From Chryseobacterium sp. MYb7 (GTDB taxonomy: Bacteria; Bacteroidota; Bacteroidia; Flavobacteriales; Weeksellaceae), in NCBI RefSeq assembly GCF_002979455.1, contig NZ_PCOU01000001.1, forward strand, positions 372,001 through 436,000: 64,000 nucleotides of DNA. The letters are read 5' to 3'. The notes under the pieces were generated by a model. It was not told the DNA's origin and did no database searches. It saw only the letters and a list, made by a program, of their open reading frames with translations. Position numbers and translations under genes: made by a program. Below are positions 34,873 through 45,469 of the stretch, one piece after another; position 1 is the first letter of the stretch, and every line of letters begins with the position of its first letter.

Positions 34873-37866
34873 ATGCCAAAAATTAGATTAAATAAAGCGG
34901 TTAAGGAATTCAATATTTCGATGTCCAGATTAGTAGAGTTTTTACAAGCTAAGGGTATCGAGGTTGAAAGCAATCCTAACGCTCAATTGGAAGAAGCGGC
35001 ATATTCTGCATTGGAGGCTGAGTTTGCTAAAGACGGCGAACAAAGAAAAGCTTCCCATGAGGTGGTGATCACTAAAGTTCCGGAAGAAAAACTGGAAATT
35101 GAAGAAAAGAAAACCCCTGAAGTGATAAGAGCTAAAGCAAATAAACCAGAAACTAGAATTTTAGGTAAAATAGATTTGGAATCTAATAAGCCTGAAGTTG
35201 AAGAAGCTCCTGCGGCTCCTGCAGTGGCTCCTGTTGCAACACCGGTTGAAGAAAAGAAAGAAGAAATCGTGAAAGAAGAACAACCGGAAATTAAAGCAGC
35301 TCCTGAAAAGCAGGAATTCAAGGTTTTGGATAAAATTGATTTGTCTCAAATAGAATCTAGAAACAGACCTGTGAAAAAAGACAAGCCAAAAATGGAGGAG
35401 AAAAAAGAAGAAGTAAAACCTGTGGAAACAGTTAAAGAAACTCCAAAACCTGCTGTTGTTGAGGAGAAAAAAGTAGAAACTCCAAAAGCTGAGGCAGAAC
35501 CTGAATCCCAGGAACCTCAGAAAATTGAGACGGTATATCAAAAACTTGACGGTCCTAAGATTGTTGGGGAAAAGATCGACTTGACTCAGTTTGCGCCAAA
35601 ACCAGGTGCTGGAGCAAAAAAGAAAAGAAAGAGAATTGAAAAACCTGGTGGTCAGAATAACCAACAAGGTCAGGGGAATAATCAAAACTCAGGAAATAAT
35701 AACAATAACCAAGGTGGTCAAGGCCAAGGAGGAAACCGTCCACATAATAACAATGGTGGTCAAGGTGGACAAGGAGGCAATCGCCAGGGCCAAGGAGGTC
35801 AAGGAAACCGTCCTCAAGGTCAGGGTGGACAAGGGGGAAACCGTTTCGGAAATAACCAAGGTGGCGGAAACCGTCCGCAAGGTCAAGGTGGTGGTGGCTT
35901 CAAAAAAGGAGGCCAGAATAACAGACCTGGACAAAGAGTTATGCCAGTTGAACTAACTGACGAACAAGTTAAAAACCAGATCAAAGAAACATTAGAAAAA
36001 CTTACTAATAAAGGAGGTAAGTCTAAGTCTGCAAAACACAGAAAAGACAAAAGAACTTTCCGTAGGGAGCAGGATGAGCGTCAGCAAGAGCTTGAAGCAC
36101 AAGACAGAACTCTTAAAGTAACAGAATTCATCACTGTAGGTGAATTGGCAAGTTTAATGAACGTTTCTCCAACTGAAGTTATCTCTGCTTGTTTCTCATT
36201 AGGAGTAATGGTTACAATGAACCAAAGACTTGAAGCTGATACCTTATTATTAGTAGCAGATGAATTCGGTTACAAAATTGAATTCTCGGATGCTGATCTT
36301 GAAGATACAGATTCAGAAGATGAAGTAGATACTGAAGAAAGCCTATTGCAAAGAGCTCCTGTAGTTACTGTAATGGGACACGTAGACCACGGTAAAACTT
36401 CATTGCTGGATTATATTAGAAAAACAAACGTAATTGCTGGTGAATCCGGAGGAATTACTCAGCACATTGGTGCTTACAACGTGAAATTGGAAAATGGTCA
36501 GAGAATTACATTCTTAGATACTCCTGGTCACGAAGCCTTTACAGCGATGAGAGCAAGAGGTGCACAGATTACAGATATTGCAATTATTGTAATTGCTGCT
36601 GATGATGATGTGATGCCACAGACAAAAGAAGCTATTGCTCACGCTCAAGCTGCACAGGTTCCAATGATTATTGCAATTAACAAAGTTGATAAACCTAACG
36701 CAAATCCTGATAACATCCGTCAGCAGCTTTCAGGCTTAAATCCTTCGGTTTTAGTGGAAGAATGGGGTGGAAATGTTCAGGCACAGGAAATTTCAGCTAA
36801 ATTCGGTAATAACGTAGATGTATTATTGGAGAAAGTTTTATTACAAGCCGAAATGCTTGATTTAAAAGCAAATCCTGAGCGTTCCGCAAATGGAGTTGTT
36901 ATTGAAGCATCTTTAGATAAAGGAAGAGGTTATGTAGCAACAATGTTGGTGCAGACTGGAACTTTAAGAGTTGGAGATTATGTAGTAGCAGGTAAAAACC
37001 ATGGTAAAGTAAAAGCTTTGCTTGATGAAAGAGGTAAAAATCTTACAGAAGCAGGTCCATCAATTCCTGCAACAATCTTAGGTTTAGATGGAGCACCTAC
37101 TGCAGGTGATAAATTCCGAGTATATGCTGATGAAAGTGAAGGTAAAGCTATCGCAAACAAAAGAGAGCAATTACAAAGAGAATTATCAATCAGAACCAAG
37201 AAACATACGACACTTGAAGAATTGGGTAGACGTATTGCTTTAGGAGAATTTAAAGAATTGAATATTATCCTTAAAGGTGACGTGGATGGTTCTGTAGAAG
37301 CGCTTTCTGATCAGTTACAGAGATTATCAACAGAAGAGATTAGCGTGAAAATCCTTCACTCAGGTGTTGGACAGATCACGGAATCTGATATTAACTTAGC
37401 GGCTGCATCAGATGCAATTATCATCGGATTCAACGTAAGGGCTGGTGCTAATGCAAAAGAACTTGCAGACCGTGAAGAGATTGAAATCAGAACATATTCT
37501 GTAATCTACAAAGCAATCGATGAAGTAAAAGAAGCGATGGAAGGAATGCTTTCTCCGGAAATTCAAGAGCAGGTAATCGGTAATGTTGAAATACGTGAAG
37601 TATTCAAGATTTCTAAAGTAGGAACAATTGCCGGTTGTATGGTTCTTACCGGAAAAGTAACAAGACAATCTAAAGTACGTTTATTAAGAGATGGCATTGT
37701 GAAATTTGACGGAGAACTTGAAAGCTTGAAGCGTTTCAAAGATGATGTTAAAGAAGTCACAAAAGGTTACGAATGTGGTCTGAATCTGAAAGGTTACAAC
37801 GACATCGAAGTTGGAGATATTCTCGAAGTTTACGAAGAAGTAGCTGTCAAGAAAAAATTGAAATAA
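34873..37866 (+). CDS. infB: translation initiation factor IF-2
   Basis: The 997-residue GTPase delivers initiator tRNA to the ribosome. The G1 motif GHVDHGKTS lies at residues 502-510, followed by DTPGHEAF and INKVDKP. Domains III and IV follow to the C-terminus. The first ~60 residues are an IF2-N-like helix domain. Between them is a long charged Pro/Glu/Lys-rich linker (about 60-250) and then a Gly/Gln/Asn-rich repetitive stretch of about 100 residues (257-355) built from units such as GQGGN and NRPQGQGG. A second IF2-N-like domain ([16 protein letters not shown]) lies near residue 415. A terminator follows. Confidence 0.97.
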   Translation: MPKIRLNKAVKEFNISMSRLVEFLQAKGIEVESNPNAQLEEAAYSALEAEFAKDGEQRKASHEVVITKVPEEKLEIEEKKTPEVIRAKANKPETRILGKIDLESNKPEVEEAPAAPAVAPVATPVEEKKEEIVKEEQPEIKAAPEKQEFKVLDKIDLSQIESRNRPVKKDKPKMEEKKEEVKPVETVKETPKPAVVEEKKVETPKAEAEPESQEPQKIETVYQKLDGPKIVGEKIDLTQFAPKPGAGAKKKRKRIEKPGGQNNQQGQGNNQNSGNNNNNQGGQGQGGNRPHNNNGGQGGQGGNRQGQGGQGNRPQGQGGQGGNRFGNNQGGGNRPQGQGGGGFKKGGQNNRPGQRVMPVELTDEQVKNQIKETLEKLTNKGGKSKSAKHRKDKRTFRREQDERQQELEAQDRTLKVTEFITVGELASLMNVSPTEVISACFSLGVMVTMNQRLEADTLLLVADEFGYKIEFSDADLEDTDSEDEVDTEESLLQRAPVVTVMGHVDHGKTSLLDYIRKTNVIAGESGGITQHIGAYNVKLENGQRITFLDTPGHEAFTAMRARGAQITDIAIIVIAADDDVMPQTKEAIAHAQAAQVPMIIAINKVDKPNANPDNIRQQLSGLNPSVLVEEWGGNVQAQEISAKFGNNVDVLLEKVLLQAEMLDLKANPERSANGVVIEASLDKGRGYVATMLVQTGTLRVGDYVVAGKNHGKVKALLDERGKNLTEAGPSIPATILGLDGAPTAGDKFRVYADESEGKAIANKREQLQRELSIRTKKHTTLEELGRRIALGEFKELNIILKGDVDGSVEALSDQLQRLSTEEISVKILHSGVGQITESDINLAAASDAIIIGFNVRAGANAKELADREEIEIRTYSVIYKAIDEVKEAMEGMLSPEIQEQVIGNVEIREVFKISKVGTIAGCMVLTGKVTRQSKVRLLRDGIVKFDGELESLKRFKDDVKEVTKGYECGLNLKGYNDIEVGDILEVYEEVAVKKKLK
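35641..35937 (+). repeat. Gly/Gln/Asn-rich coding repeat inside infB
   Basis: Degenerate repeats of the type GGTCAAGGNGGNAAC encode about 100 residues of GQGGN/NRPQ units in the IF-2 linker. The phase is maintained, so this is protein-level low complexity, not a CRISPR or satellite. Copy number may vary between strains. Confidence 0.8.
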
Positions 37867-37884
37867 TTATATCCTAAATATGTG

Positions 37885-37920
37885 AAAACCACTTTTTTAT
37901 AAAGTGGTTTTTTTATTTTT
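37885..37920 (+). terminator. terminator after infB
   Basis: AAAACCACTT pairs with AAGTGGTTTT around a short T-rich loop and is followed by a T-rich tail (TTTTTTATTTTT). It lies about 19 bases after the infB stop. Confidence 0.85.
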
Positions 37921-38112
37921 TACACTCATCTAATTTATAATGATTCTAAATAATATTTTTTAAGTTATTAATAATTTGTTAAAGCGAATTAAAAGTGTAA
38001 AAAAAATAATTTTTGTTTAATAAAACTAGTCTATTGTTATTGAATCTTATTTGATTTGTGTAAAATTTAAATGAAATATCAAAAAAAAAGCGTAGTTTAA
38101 ACATAGGTTTAA
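37921..38112. other. AT-rich spacer upstream of the first SusC gene
   Basis: Together with the promoter region that follows, this makes a gap of about 300 bases between infB and the SusC gene. It contains only AT-rich sequence with runs of A. I see no riboswitch core and no frame worth calling. The long spacer may hold regulatory sites for the SusC/D operon. Confidence 0.5.
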
Positions 38113-38144
38113 TTTGCGGATGTTAATATTTATTAACATATTTG
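38113..38144 (+). promoter_or_regulatory. candidate promoter of the first SusC/SusD operon
   Basis: TTTG at 38113-38116 and CATATTTG at 38137-38144 are 20 bases apart. The -7 differs from TAnnTTTG by one base. The start would leave a leader of about 20 bases before the SusC ATG. Confidence 0.4.
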
Positions 38145-38172
38145 CCCATTAAATATATTAAAATTTGTTAAT

Positions 38173-41064
38173 ATGAATGTTAAATTACGTGTATTGAGTG
38201 CTGGGGCGCTATTTTTCTTTGGAGGAATGGTAATTGCGCAGCAGCAGACAACAACTAAGAAAAAGGACACGGTAAAAAAAGAAACATCAATTGATGAAGT
38301 AGTTTTGCTAGGTTACTCAAAGAGTATCACAAAACCTAAGTCAACTGTTGCTTCTAATACTGTTGGGGAGGTATTCTTCGAGAACAGACCAAATGTCAAT
38401 ATGTTAACTTCTTTACAAGGGTCAGCACCAGGGGTAATCATGAATGGTGGTTCTGGTAGCCCGGGTTCAGCTAAGTTTAGCTTATTGATTCGTGGTACGA
38501 GTTCTATTAATGGTAATACAGATGCCTTAATCGTTATTGATGATATTCCATCAAATGCTTCAGAATATAGAAACTTGAACCCTAATGATATCGAGTCAAC
38601 TACTATTTTGAAGGATGCTGCAGCTACAGCAATCTATGGTAACCGTGGTGCTAACGGGGTTGTAGTTATCAGAACAAAAAGAGGTAAATATAACAGTGGA
38701 TTTAAGCTTTCCTATACAGGGATGACTGGTATGTCATTGAGACCGCTTGATAAATATAATCTTGCCAATACTGAACAGTATATGGGCATTATGAAGTTAT
38801 ATGGTTTCTCTGACACTAACTCAGAATATATTAAAGCTAAAGATGCTTTGGCTCAAGGGATAAATACAGATTGGAAAAAACAATTCTTTAAGCCGGAGAT
38901 GTTCCAGTCTCATGACGTAGCGCTTTCAACAGGTGGAGCGAATGTGTCTTCTTATAACTCATTCGGTTATATGGAGCAGGGTGGAGCCGTACCAACTACG
39001 GATTTCAAGAGATTTACAGTTAGATCAAACATTCAGGCTAAATCAAAAGACAATAAACTGAATGTTAACTCACAGCTTGCCCTTGCATTTTCAAGAAGAA
39101 ACGAATTATTAGAAGAAACGACTTCAGGAATTAGTAACAACTCTGTACAGAATCCACTTCTTGGGGTTCTTATGGGCTTACCATATTTGTCTCCGACTAA
39201 ATATGCAAATGGGCAGCAGTTATTTAATTCTATCGGTACCAATTTTAGTAATGGTAATAATATCTATGTATTACAAAACCTTTTAACAAAAGGGAATCTT
39301 CCAAATATGGTTGACCAGGTATCTATTGGAGCAAACTTAGGTGCAACTTATGCTATTAACAAGAATTTTACCATTGGTAATAAATTAGGTATTGATTACA
39401 GACAAAGTGACAGAATATCTGGTAGAGCTCCTTGGGCTTACTTGGCATTAGCAACACAAGGAACCGCTAAATATACAGGTAACGAAGATCAGACTACAAC
39501 AAGAGATTTAACGATCAACAACGTAGTGTCTTTATTATATAGTGGAAAACTAGGCGAGCATTCTGTGGACGCATCCGTGAATATGGAATACAACAAGGTA
39601 AACTATAGATCTACAACAAGAAGACAAAATGGATTAGATCCAAGAACCTATGTGCCTGGTTCAGGTACAGGATATGTGCCATTTGATAATACAGCAACAT
39701 CCCCTTATGTTCCTTCCGTAAGTGCTTCAAGAATTACAGCAGGTACTTTAGGTATTTTTGGAACAGTAACCTATGACTATGCAGGAAGGTTTGGTTTCCA
39801 GGGAACCTTAAGAAGAGATGCTTCTTACCGATTCGTTGGAGAAAATAAATGGGCAACATACTGGTCTGTAGCAGGTAGATGGAATATTGATAAAGAAAGT
39901 TTCATGGAAGGATCTACATTCAATACTCTTAAGCTGAGAGCTTCTTATGGAACAAATGGTAACCAGAATATTATTGCTGCAAACCCTGGAGCAAACCCTT
40001 TATTAACAGCTAGCCAGGTTGTAAGAGATTTGTATACTTCTCCTACAGGATATGGTAACGCTCTTGGATTTGGTTTCGCTTACGCAAATCCATTTGTACA
40101 ATGGGAAGATGTAGCTCAAGCCAACATTGGATTAGACTTTACCTTACTTAATAATAAATTGGAAGGTACTCTTGATGTGTACCAAAAGAAAACAACGAAT
40201 CTATTCAGTACAATTCCGACTTCTGGTGTCGTTGGCTCTTATTCTATTAATGGTAATAACGGAGCAATGACGAACAAAGGTATTGAACTTGGATTACGTT
40301 ATAATGTTATAAAAACTAACGATCTTACATTCAGTGTATTTGCTAATGGTGCTTATAATAATAATAAAATTAATGAATTTCAGATTTTTGGAGACCCAGA
40401 ACCTGGTTCAACTACAACCATTGCTGGGCACGCTCTGAATGAATGGTATGTTTACAAATACGCTGGAGTTAACAAGAGTAATGGTAACCTGTTATTCTAT
40501 TCTAAAGACGGAGGAGTTACAGAAGCCCCAAAAGTGGAAGATGCACAATTCATGAATGTAAGTCCTATTCCTAAGTATGCAGGAAGTTTTGGTTTTGAAA
40601 CGAACTATAAAGGGTTCTTCTTTGACGGATTATTTACATTCCAGCAAGGGGTTAAGAAATTCGACAATGCACTTTATTGGTTAGCGAATCCTGAAGGATT
40701 AGGATCTAGTGCTGTTGGTTCTTCAAACATGTCAACAGATTTATTAAACGCATGGACTCCTCAGAATTCAAATTCTGATACTCCAAGTTTAAGAGCTACC
40801 AACTGGGGATATACAGCGGATTCTGACTACTTCCTTAAAGATGCTTCTTTCTTAAAAGTGAGATCTGTTACAATTGGATATCAGTTGAGAAAAGAGCAGT
40901 TACAAAACCTGCCAATTACAGGGCTTAGAATATATGTACAAGGGGAAAACCTTTATACGTGGACAAAATGGAGAGGTTTCGATCCAGAACCAATTACAGG
41001 AACTAATTTAAGTGTATATCCTAACCCGAGAATGTATACAGTAGGGGTGAAAATTGATTTCTAA
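38173..41064 (+). CDS. SusC/RagA family TonB-dependent outer-membrane transporter
   Basis: The 963-residue protein has a signal peptide (to about residue 23, ending in an AQQQ-like site), a Lys/Thr-rich spacer, a TonB-box-like TSIDEVVLLGYSK, and a plug domain with SIRGTSSINGN-type LLIRGTSSINGNTDALIVIDD and DAAATAIYGNRGANGVVVIRT. The latter is a SusC hallmark. The 22-strand barrel ends RMYTVGVKIDF. The N-terminal CarboxypepD-reg-like extension found in many SusC proteins is absent. It imports a nutrient together with the SusD-like lipoprotein encoded just downstream. No glycoside hydrolase or sensor gene lies nearby, so the substrate may be a peptide or small molecule rather than a glycan. Confidence 0.93.
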   Translation: MNVKLRVLSAGALFFFGGMVIAQQQTTTKKKDTVKKETSIDEVVLLGYSKSITKPKSTVASNTVGEVFFENRPNVNMLTSLQGSAPGVIMNGGSGSPGSAKFSLLIRGTSSINGNTDALIVIDDIPSNASEYRNLNPNDIESTTILKDAAATAIYGNRGANGVVVIRTKRGKYNSGFKLSYTGMTGMSLRPLDKYNLANTEQYMGIMKLYGFSDTNSEYIKAKDALAQGINTDWKKQFFKPEMFQSHDVALSTGGANVSSYNSFGYMEQGGAVPTTDFKRFTVRSNIQAKSKDNKLNVNSQLALAFSRRNELLEETTSGISNNSVQNPLLGVLMGLPYLSPTKYANGQQLFNSIGTNFSNGNNIYVLQNLLTKGNLPNMVDQVSIGANLGATYAINKNFTIGNKLGIDYRQSDRISGRAPWAYLALATQGTAKYTGNEDQTTTRDLTINNVVSLLYSGKLGEHSVDASVNMEYNKVNYRSTTRRQNGLDPRTYVPGSGTGYVPFDNTATSPYVPSVSASRITAGTLGIFGTVTYDYAGRFGFQGTLRRDASYRFVGENKWATYWSVAGRWNIDKESFMEGSTFNTLKLRASYGTNGNQNIIAANPGANPLLTASQVVRDLYTSPTGYGNALGFGFAYANPFVQWEDVAQANIGLDFTLLNNKLEGTLDVYQKKTTNLFSTIPTSGVVGSYSINGNNGAMTNKGIELGLRYNVIKTNDLTFSVFANGAYNNNKINEFQIFGDPEPGSTTTIAGHALNEWYVYKYAGVNKSNGNLLFYSKDGGVTEAPKVEDAQFMNVSPIPKYAGSFGFETNYKGFFFDGLFTFQQGVKKFDNALYWLANPEGLGSSAVGSSNMSTDLLNAWTPQNSNSDTPSLRATNWGYTADSDYFLKDASFLKVRSVTIGYQLRKEQLQNLPITGLRIYVQGENLYTWTKWRGFDPEPITGTNLSVYPNPRMYTVGVKIDF

Positions 41065-41077
41065 AAAAATTATTAAA

Positions 41078-42610
41078 ATGAAAAAAGTATTTTATATATT
41101 ATCGTTTTTCTTAGTGCTGACGTCATGTAAAGATGCACTAGATATTGTCCAGGATGGGGAGATTAATGATGCAAATGTTGCATTTCAGTCAGTAGATGAT
41201 ATGCAGAAGTTTTTGAACGGAAGTGTATATCCTGCTGTAAATCCAACAAATGAGATCTTTTTTACTTCTCTTTTCACGGATGAAATTGGATACGGACCAA
41301 GTAGTGTAAGTACATCAGATATCTTAACGCATAGATTTGTACTTAACTCTACAACTAGTCAGGTTTCCGGAATTTGGGCGAGTAACTATAACATTATCAA
41401 TAAAGTAAATATCCTTTTGAAAGGAAGTGCTTTGATTAATTATAACTCATTGTCTACTGCTAATAAAGCATTATACACTAATATTCTTGTAAACGCAAGA
41501 GCTATCAGAGCATATGCTTATATTACTCTGGAATCATACTTTTCTACAAATATGAAAGACCCTAATGCTTTAGGAGTTATGCTTAGCACTGAACAGGCAG
41601 ATCCTTTTACTACAAAATTACCAAGAGTAAAGAACTCTGATATTTTTGCTTTGATTGAATCAGATTTACAATATGCACTTACGAATTACAACGGAGTTGC
41701 AGTTTCTTCAGGGGTTTCTGCTCAGCATTACTTTGATAAGAAGGCATCAATTAATGCAATTGCAGCAAGATATTATAATTATAAAGGTGATGATACTAAT
41801 GCAAAAGCTAATGCAGATGCGGTTATTAGTACAAGTACTTTAAGTTTAACACCATTTGCAGCATATACTTCCGTTTGGAATGATACAGCAAGAGGTGAAA
41901 TTATCTGGTCTTTATACAGGCCAAATAGTGCAACAGGTACCTGGTCTAATATTGCAGGTCTCTGGACTACCAACTCGACAGATATCGATGGTTCTGTAAA
42001 CTTCGATATGGGAAGGAAATTATTTACACTTCTTGATACTCCAATCGGAAATCAAAATGACAGTCGTCGTCGTGATTTTGTAGATGATACAAGTAAATTT
42101 GATGCGTTCTATCCTAATGGAGCAAACGCAAGAGAAGATGATGTAATCGTGATTAACAAATATCCAGGGAAAAATCCTCCTCGTGCTAGTTCTACCATGC
42201 AGATAAGAAATGACATCAAGATGTTCAGATTATCAGAAATGTATTTTATTTTAGCTGAAGTCGCGGCTCACCAAGGAAATTATGCAGTGGCTGCAGATAA
42301 TATCAACAAAGTGAGAAAAGCAAGGTCAGAAAATGGTCTTGCGCCTATGCCTTCTTATTCTGGAGCTCAGCAGGCATATGCTGATATCCTTTTAGAAAGA
42401 AGAAAAGAATTGTGTTTAGAAGGACACCGTTATGTAGACTTAAAAAGAATGGGGGTAGCTGCTGGAGTAGGTGTAGACAGAGATGTATATGATGATGACA
42501 ACAAGACGTTGCCACTTACACTACCTGCTAGTGATTATAGATTTACATTGCCGATTCCATTGAATGAGCTTAATGCAAATCCTAATATCCAACAAAACCC
42601 GGGTTATTAA
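41078..42610 (+). CDS. SusD/RagB family outer-membrane lipoprotein
   Basis: From ATG 41078 the protein has 510 residues with a lipoprotein signal (FFLVLTSC, lipid-anchored Cys17). An in-frame start eight codons earlier would precede the signal with a basic stretch and is less likely. TPR-like helices typical of SusD follow, with NARAIRAYAYITLESYF and the conserved C-terminal RLSEMYFILAEVAAHQGNYAVA and LLERRKELCLEGHRYVDLKRMG. SusD proteins cap the SusC barrel on the cell surface and capture the ligand. It lies 13 bases after the SusC stop. Confidence 0.95.
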   Translation: MKKVFYILSFFLVLTSCKDALDIVQDGEINDANVAFQSVDDMQKFLNGSVYPAVNPTNEIFFTSLFTDEIGYGPSSVSTSDILTHRFVLNSTTSQVSGIWASNYNIINKVNILLKGSALINYNSLSTANKALYTNILVNARAIRAYAYITLESYFSTNMKDPNALGVMLSTEQADPFTTKLPRVKNSDIFALIESDLQYALTNYNGVAVSSGVSAQHYFDKKASINAIAARYYNYKGDDTNAKANADAVISTSTLSLTPFAAYTSVWNDTARGEIIWSLYRPNSATGTWSNIAGLWTTNSTDIDGSVNFDMGRKLFTLLDTPIGNQNDSRRRDFVDDTSKFDAFYPNGANAREDDVIVINKYPGKNPPRASSTMQIRNDIKMFRLSEMYFILAEVAAHQGNYAVAADNINKVRKARSENGLAPMPSYSGAQQAYADILLERRKELCLEGHRYVDLKRMGVAAGVGVDRDVYDDDNKTLPLTLPASDYRFTLPIPLNELNANPNIQQNPGY

Positions 42611-42632
42611 TTTTTAATAATATAAAGAGATT

Positions 42633-43424
42633 ATGAAAAAAATTGCATTTTTAATATTGGCATTCTTTGTTTTTTTCCTAAATAGTTGTAAAGATGAAAC
42701 TGCGGTTTACGAAGGAGATTCTTATTTACACTTTAATCAGGGAACAAGAGGAGAGGCTATTGTGACAGAGGGAACAGGTTCTAAAATTGTAGAAATTGAA
42801 TTTGGGACAGTTCATCCATTGCCTGGTTCGGCACAGGTGAAATTGGTAGTTGATCCTAGTACTTCGACAGCTATAGAAGGAACAGATTTCCAAATTGTGA
42901 ATCAAAACCTAACAGTGAATGCTGGTCAAATCAGCGCGAAATTTCAAGTAAAACTTTTTGAATCGGGAGCTACAGTAAATCCTAAAGCAATTACGTTTAA
43001 ATTACAGTCTTCATCAGTAGCCAATGCTACTTTTGATCAGACGTATTCTTTAACATATACTAAAGCTTGTCTTTTCACTATTGCTCCATTTACTGGAACT
43101 TATAAAGTAAAAGTTGACTCATGGAAAGATTATTCAGTAGGTGATGAAGTTCCTGTTCAGCAAGGACCAGGTGCTAATCAATTCAAGATTTTATCAACTA
43201 ATAACCCTGCTCTTTTAAATGCAGCTACATCTTATATGCTGGTAACAGTTGCAAATGATGGTTCGGTTGTAGTTACTTCTAATCAGCCTTTTAATTACGG
43301 AGGAACAGATATTTTCGCTGTAACAGGTACTGGTAGAGTTAAGTTCTGTACTGGAGACATTGATATTACAAGTCTTGCTTTTGGAAGCAATACAGGATAT
43401 AAGTTTAGCTTATCGAAAAATTAA
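42633..43424 (+). CDS. surface-type lipoprotein with a Calx-beta-like domain, SusE-like position
   Basis: The 263-residue protein has a lipoprotein signal (FFVFFLNSC, Cys19). An immunoglobulin-like segment at about 40-140 carries the Calx-beta-style AIEGTDFQIVNQNLTVNAGQ. A C-terminal beta-rich domain begins at about residue 150 (FTGTYKVKVDSWKDYS). It is third in the SusC/SusD operon, 22 bases after SusD, where SusE/SusF-like ligand-binding lipoproteins are usual. It may hold the substrate at the surface. The family cannot be named securely. Confidence 0.65.
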   Translation: MKKIAFLILAFFVFFLNSCKDETAVYEGDSYLHFNQGTRGEAIVTEGTGSKIVEIEFGTVHPLPGSAQVKLVVDPSTSTAIEGTDFQIVNQNLTVNAGQISAKFQVKLFESGATVNPKAITFKLQSSSVANATFDQTYSLTYTKACLFTIAPFTGTYKVKVDSWKDYSVGDEVPVQQGPGANQFKILSTNNPALLNAATSYMLVTVANDGSVVVTSNQPFNYGGTDIFAVTGTGRVKFCTGDIDITSLAFGSNTGYKFSLSKN

Positions 43425-43447
43425 AATTTTTCTAATAAAAATATCTT

Positions 43448-43476
43448 AAACCCCACATCTTTTGTGGGGTTTTTTA
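43448..43476 (+). terminator. terminator after the first SusC/SusD operon
   Basis: AAACCCCACA (43448-43457) pairs with TGTGGGGTTT (43463-43472) around a 5-base loop and continues into T residues. Confidence 0.9.
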
Positions 43477-43491
43477 TGTCCTTTTATTTCT

Positions 43492-43499
43492 TATTTTTG
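43492..43499 (+). promoter_or_regulatory. -7 element for the porin-bshC unit
   Basis: TATTTTTG fits TAnnTTTG, ends 17 bases before the porin ATG and lies just after the upstream terminator. The -33 is not clear because of the terminator T-run. Confidence 0.4.
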
Positions 43500-43516
43500 C
43501 TGTACAATAATGAATA

Positions 43517-45457
43517 ATGAAGTACATCCTTTTCATACTCTTGTCTTTAAGTTTTGTAGCCAATGCTCAGGTTGTTAATAAAGCTGATGTCAAGCCTCAA
43601 TCCAAAAAAGAAGACACACTGGTGATAGACTCCGGGAAAAAAGATTCCCTGAAAATTTTCAAACCCACTATTAATGATTACCTATATCAGACTCAGTTTT
43701 CTGAAAAGAAAGTTTTTGATACCGTAATGACTTTTGATAAAACCTATATCTTTTCACAACAAAATAATAAAGATAACTTTGGAAGAATACAGCCTGCCAA
43801 TATTGGTTCAGGATTCAATCCTCTTGTATTTGAAGTAAATGCTGAAGAGAATCTTTCCTTATTGCCGTCCAATAAATCTTTTATGATCATTGGAGCCAAT
43901 GATGTGAAATATTACGATGTAAAAACACCTACCGCTACATTTGTTTATCACAATGCAATGCGAAATGGAGCTGCTCTAAGATCCACTTATACCCAAAATA
44001 TAGGGAAGAGATTCAATTTTGCACTTGAATATATGGGATTGCGTTCTCAAGGACTTTACAGAAACTCATTATCAGCCAATAACAATACGTTATTTTCCGG
44101 ACACTATGTTTCAAAAAGCGGAAACTATGAACTTTTTGCCCACTATCTTCACCAGAATGTAAACAACCAGGAGAGTGGTGGTATTACTGAGGATAATTTG
44201 TTTATGAATGGTGATAGTAATTATAAGAATAGACAAAATGCTCAGGTGAGTCTGGCGGGTTCCAGTTCACAGTTTGCTTACAGAAGATACTATCTGAGTC
44301 ATCAATTTACACCATTCAATTCAGAGAAATTTCCATTTAGCATAAGACATATTATTTCTCATCAAGGGAACAAATATTATTATAATCAGACAACTCCAGA
44401 GACGTATTGGTATAAAGTTCCAGCCGATCTGGTCAATGGTTTTCCATTGACAACAAAAAAATATTCCGAAAACTTCAGTAACACAGTAAGCTTGATCTTT
44501 AATAATGAAAAATTCAAGTTAGATGCTGGTGTACGTTATCAGATCATTAAGTTTGGGGTAACAGATATTGCGTCTATTAATAATGCATTTCCTTTTCCAA
44601 ATGAACTTAAAGAAAACAGAATTGGAGCTGTAGGAAATCTACAGGTAAAACTTTGGGATAAGATTCAATTGAACTCATTCCTTGAATTTTCAAACGGAAG
44701 CCAGTTTAAAAGCTATCTTAAAACAACCAATAATCTGAAGTTTGAGCCTATCAAAGATTACTTTGTGAATGCTAAAGTAAACTTCCAAAGTGCATATCCT
44801 TCATTTAATTATTTGATGAATACTTCTGTATACAAGAACTTTAATTATTATCTGGAAAATGCAAAGAACCAGTCTGTCATGGAAGTGGGAGGAAGTATCA
44901 ACCTGAAATGGTTTAAAACCGAAATCTTTGCCAATTATTTCAGAATAGATAATTATACTTATTTTGACAGCAGTATGAGTCCGAAGCAAAGTAATAACTC
45001 TGTGAATATCTCTCAGATAGGAGGTGAGGCTACATTCAGCTTCAATAAATTCCATCTGAATACAAGACTGCATTTCCAAAATACGCTGACTAATAAAGAA
45101 TTGCTTCCTTTACCAGGTTTCATCGGTAGAGCCAATTTCTTCTATCAAACACAAGCATTCAAAAAAGCAGCAGAAATTCAGGCTGGAGTTAAAGTATATT
45201 ATTTCTCGAAATTTGCTTCAAGAGAATATTTCCCTGTTCTTAACGAATATATTCTTCCGCGAGCAGATTCTTTCTCAATTGGAGGACAGCCTATCGCCGA
45301 TGTCTATATCAATATGAAAGTGAAAAAGATGTTCTTTTTCATAGAAGGCCAGCAGATAGGAACAGTTATCTCCAATAACAAAGCATACGCATTTCCACAT
45401 TATCCGGTATATGATTTCAGACTGAACATCGGTATTGTGTGGTATTTGTTCAACTAA
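43517..45457 (+). CDS. putative outer-membrane porin
   Basis: The 646-residue protein has a signal peptide (ILFILLSLSFVANAQ), a charged KKEDTLVIDSGKKD spacer, and a beta-barrel-like body of alternating aromatic strands ending in the Phe/Trp-rich FRLNIGIVWYLFN, suited to outer-membrane insertion. It resembles the putative porin family (Porin_10-like) widespread in flavobacteria, whose substrate is not known. It is followed 12 bases later by bshC, so the two are likely co-transcribed although functionally unrelated. Confidence 0.78.
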   Translation: MKYILFILLSLSFVANAQVVNKADVKPQSKKEDTLVIDSGKKDSLKIFKPTINDYLYQTQFSEKKVFDTVMTFDKTYIFSQQNNKDNFGRIQPANIGSGFNPLVFEVNAEENLSLLPSNKSFMIIGANDVKYYDVKTPTATFVYHNAMRNGAALRSTYTQNIGKRFNFALEYMGLRSQGLYRNSLSANNNTLFSGHYVSKSGNYELFAHYLHQNVNNQESGGITEDNLFMNGDSNYKNRQNAQVSLAGSSSQFAYRRYYLSHQFTPFNSEKFPFSIRHIISHQGNKYYYNQTTPETYWYKVPADLVNGFPLTTKKYSENFSNTVSLIFNNEKFKLDAGVRYQIIKFGVTDIASINNAFPFPNELKENRIGAVGNLQVKLWDKIQLNSFLEFSNGSQFKSYLKTTNNLKFEPIKDYFVNAKVNFQSAYPSFNYLMNTSVYKNFNYYLENAKNQSVMEVGGSINLKWFKTEIFANYFRIDNYTYFDSSMSPKQSNNSVNISQIGGEATFSFNKFHLNTRLHFQNTLTNKELLPLPGFIGRANFFYQTQAFKKAAEIQAGVKVYYFSKFASREYFPVLNEYILPRADSFSIGGQPIADVYINMKVKKMFFFIEGQQIGTVISNNKAYAFPHYPVYDFRLNIGIVWYLFN

Positions 45458-45469
45458 AAACGATACAGG

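Noticed and set aside
35700..35900. Short repeats that might suggest a CRISPR array
   Set aside because: Units are degenerate, directly adjacent, kept in coding phase and have no unique spacers.
35161..35956. Long frames in other phases within the IF-2 linker on both strands
   Set aside because: They arise from the repetitive, biased base composition of the Gly/Gln/Asn-rich coding repeat; only the infB frame is continuous with family motifs.
37921..38172. Possible second riboswitch before the first SusC gene
   Set aside because: No S-box core or other recognisable aptamer is present; only a promoter-like pair was found.
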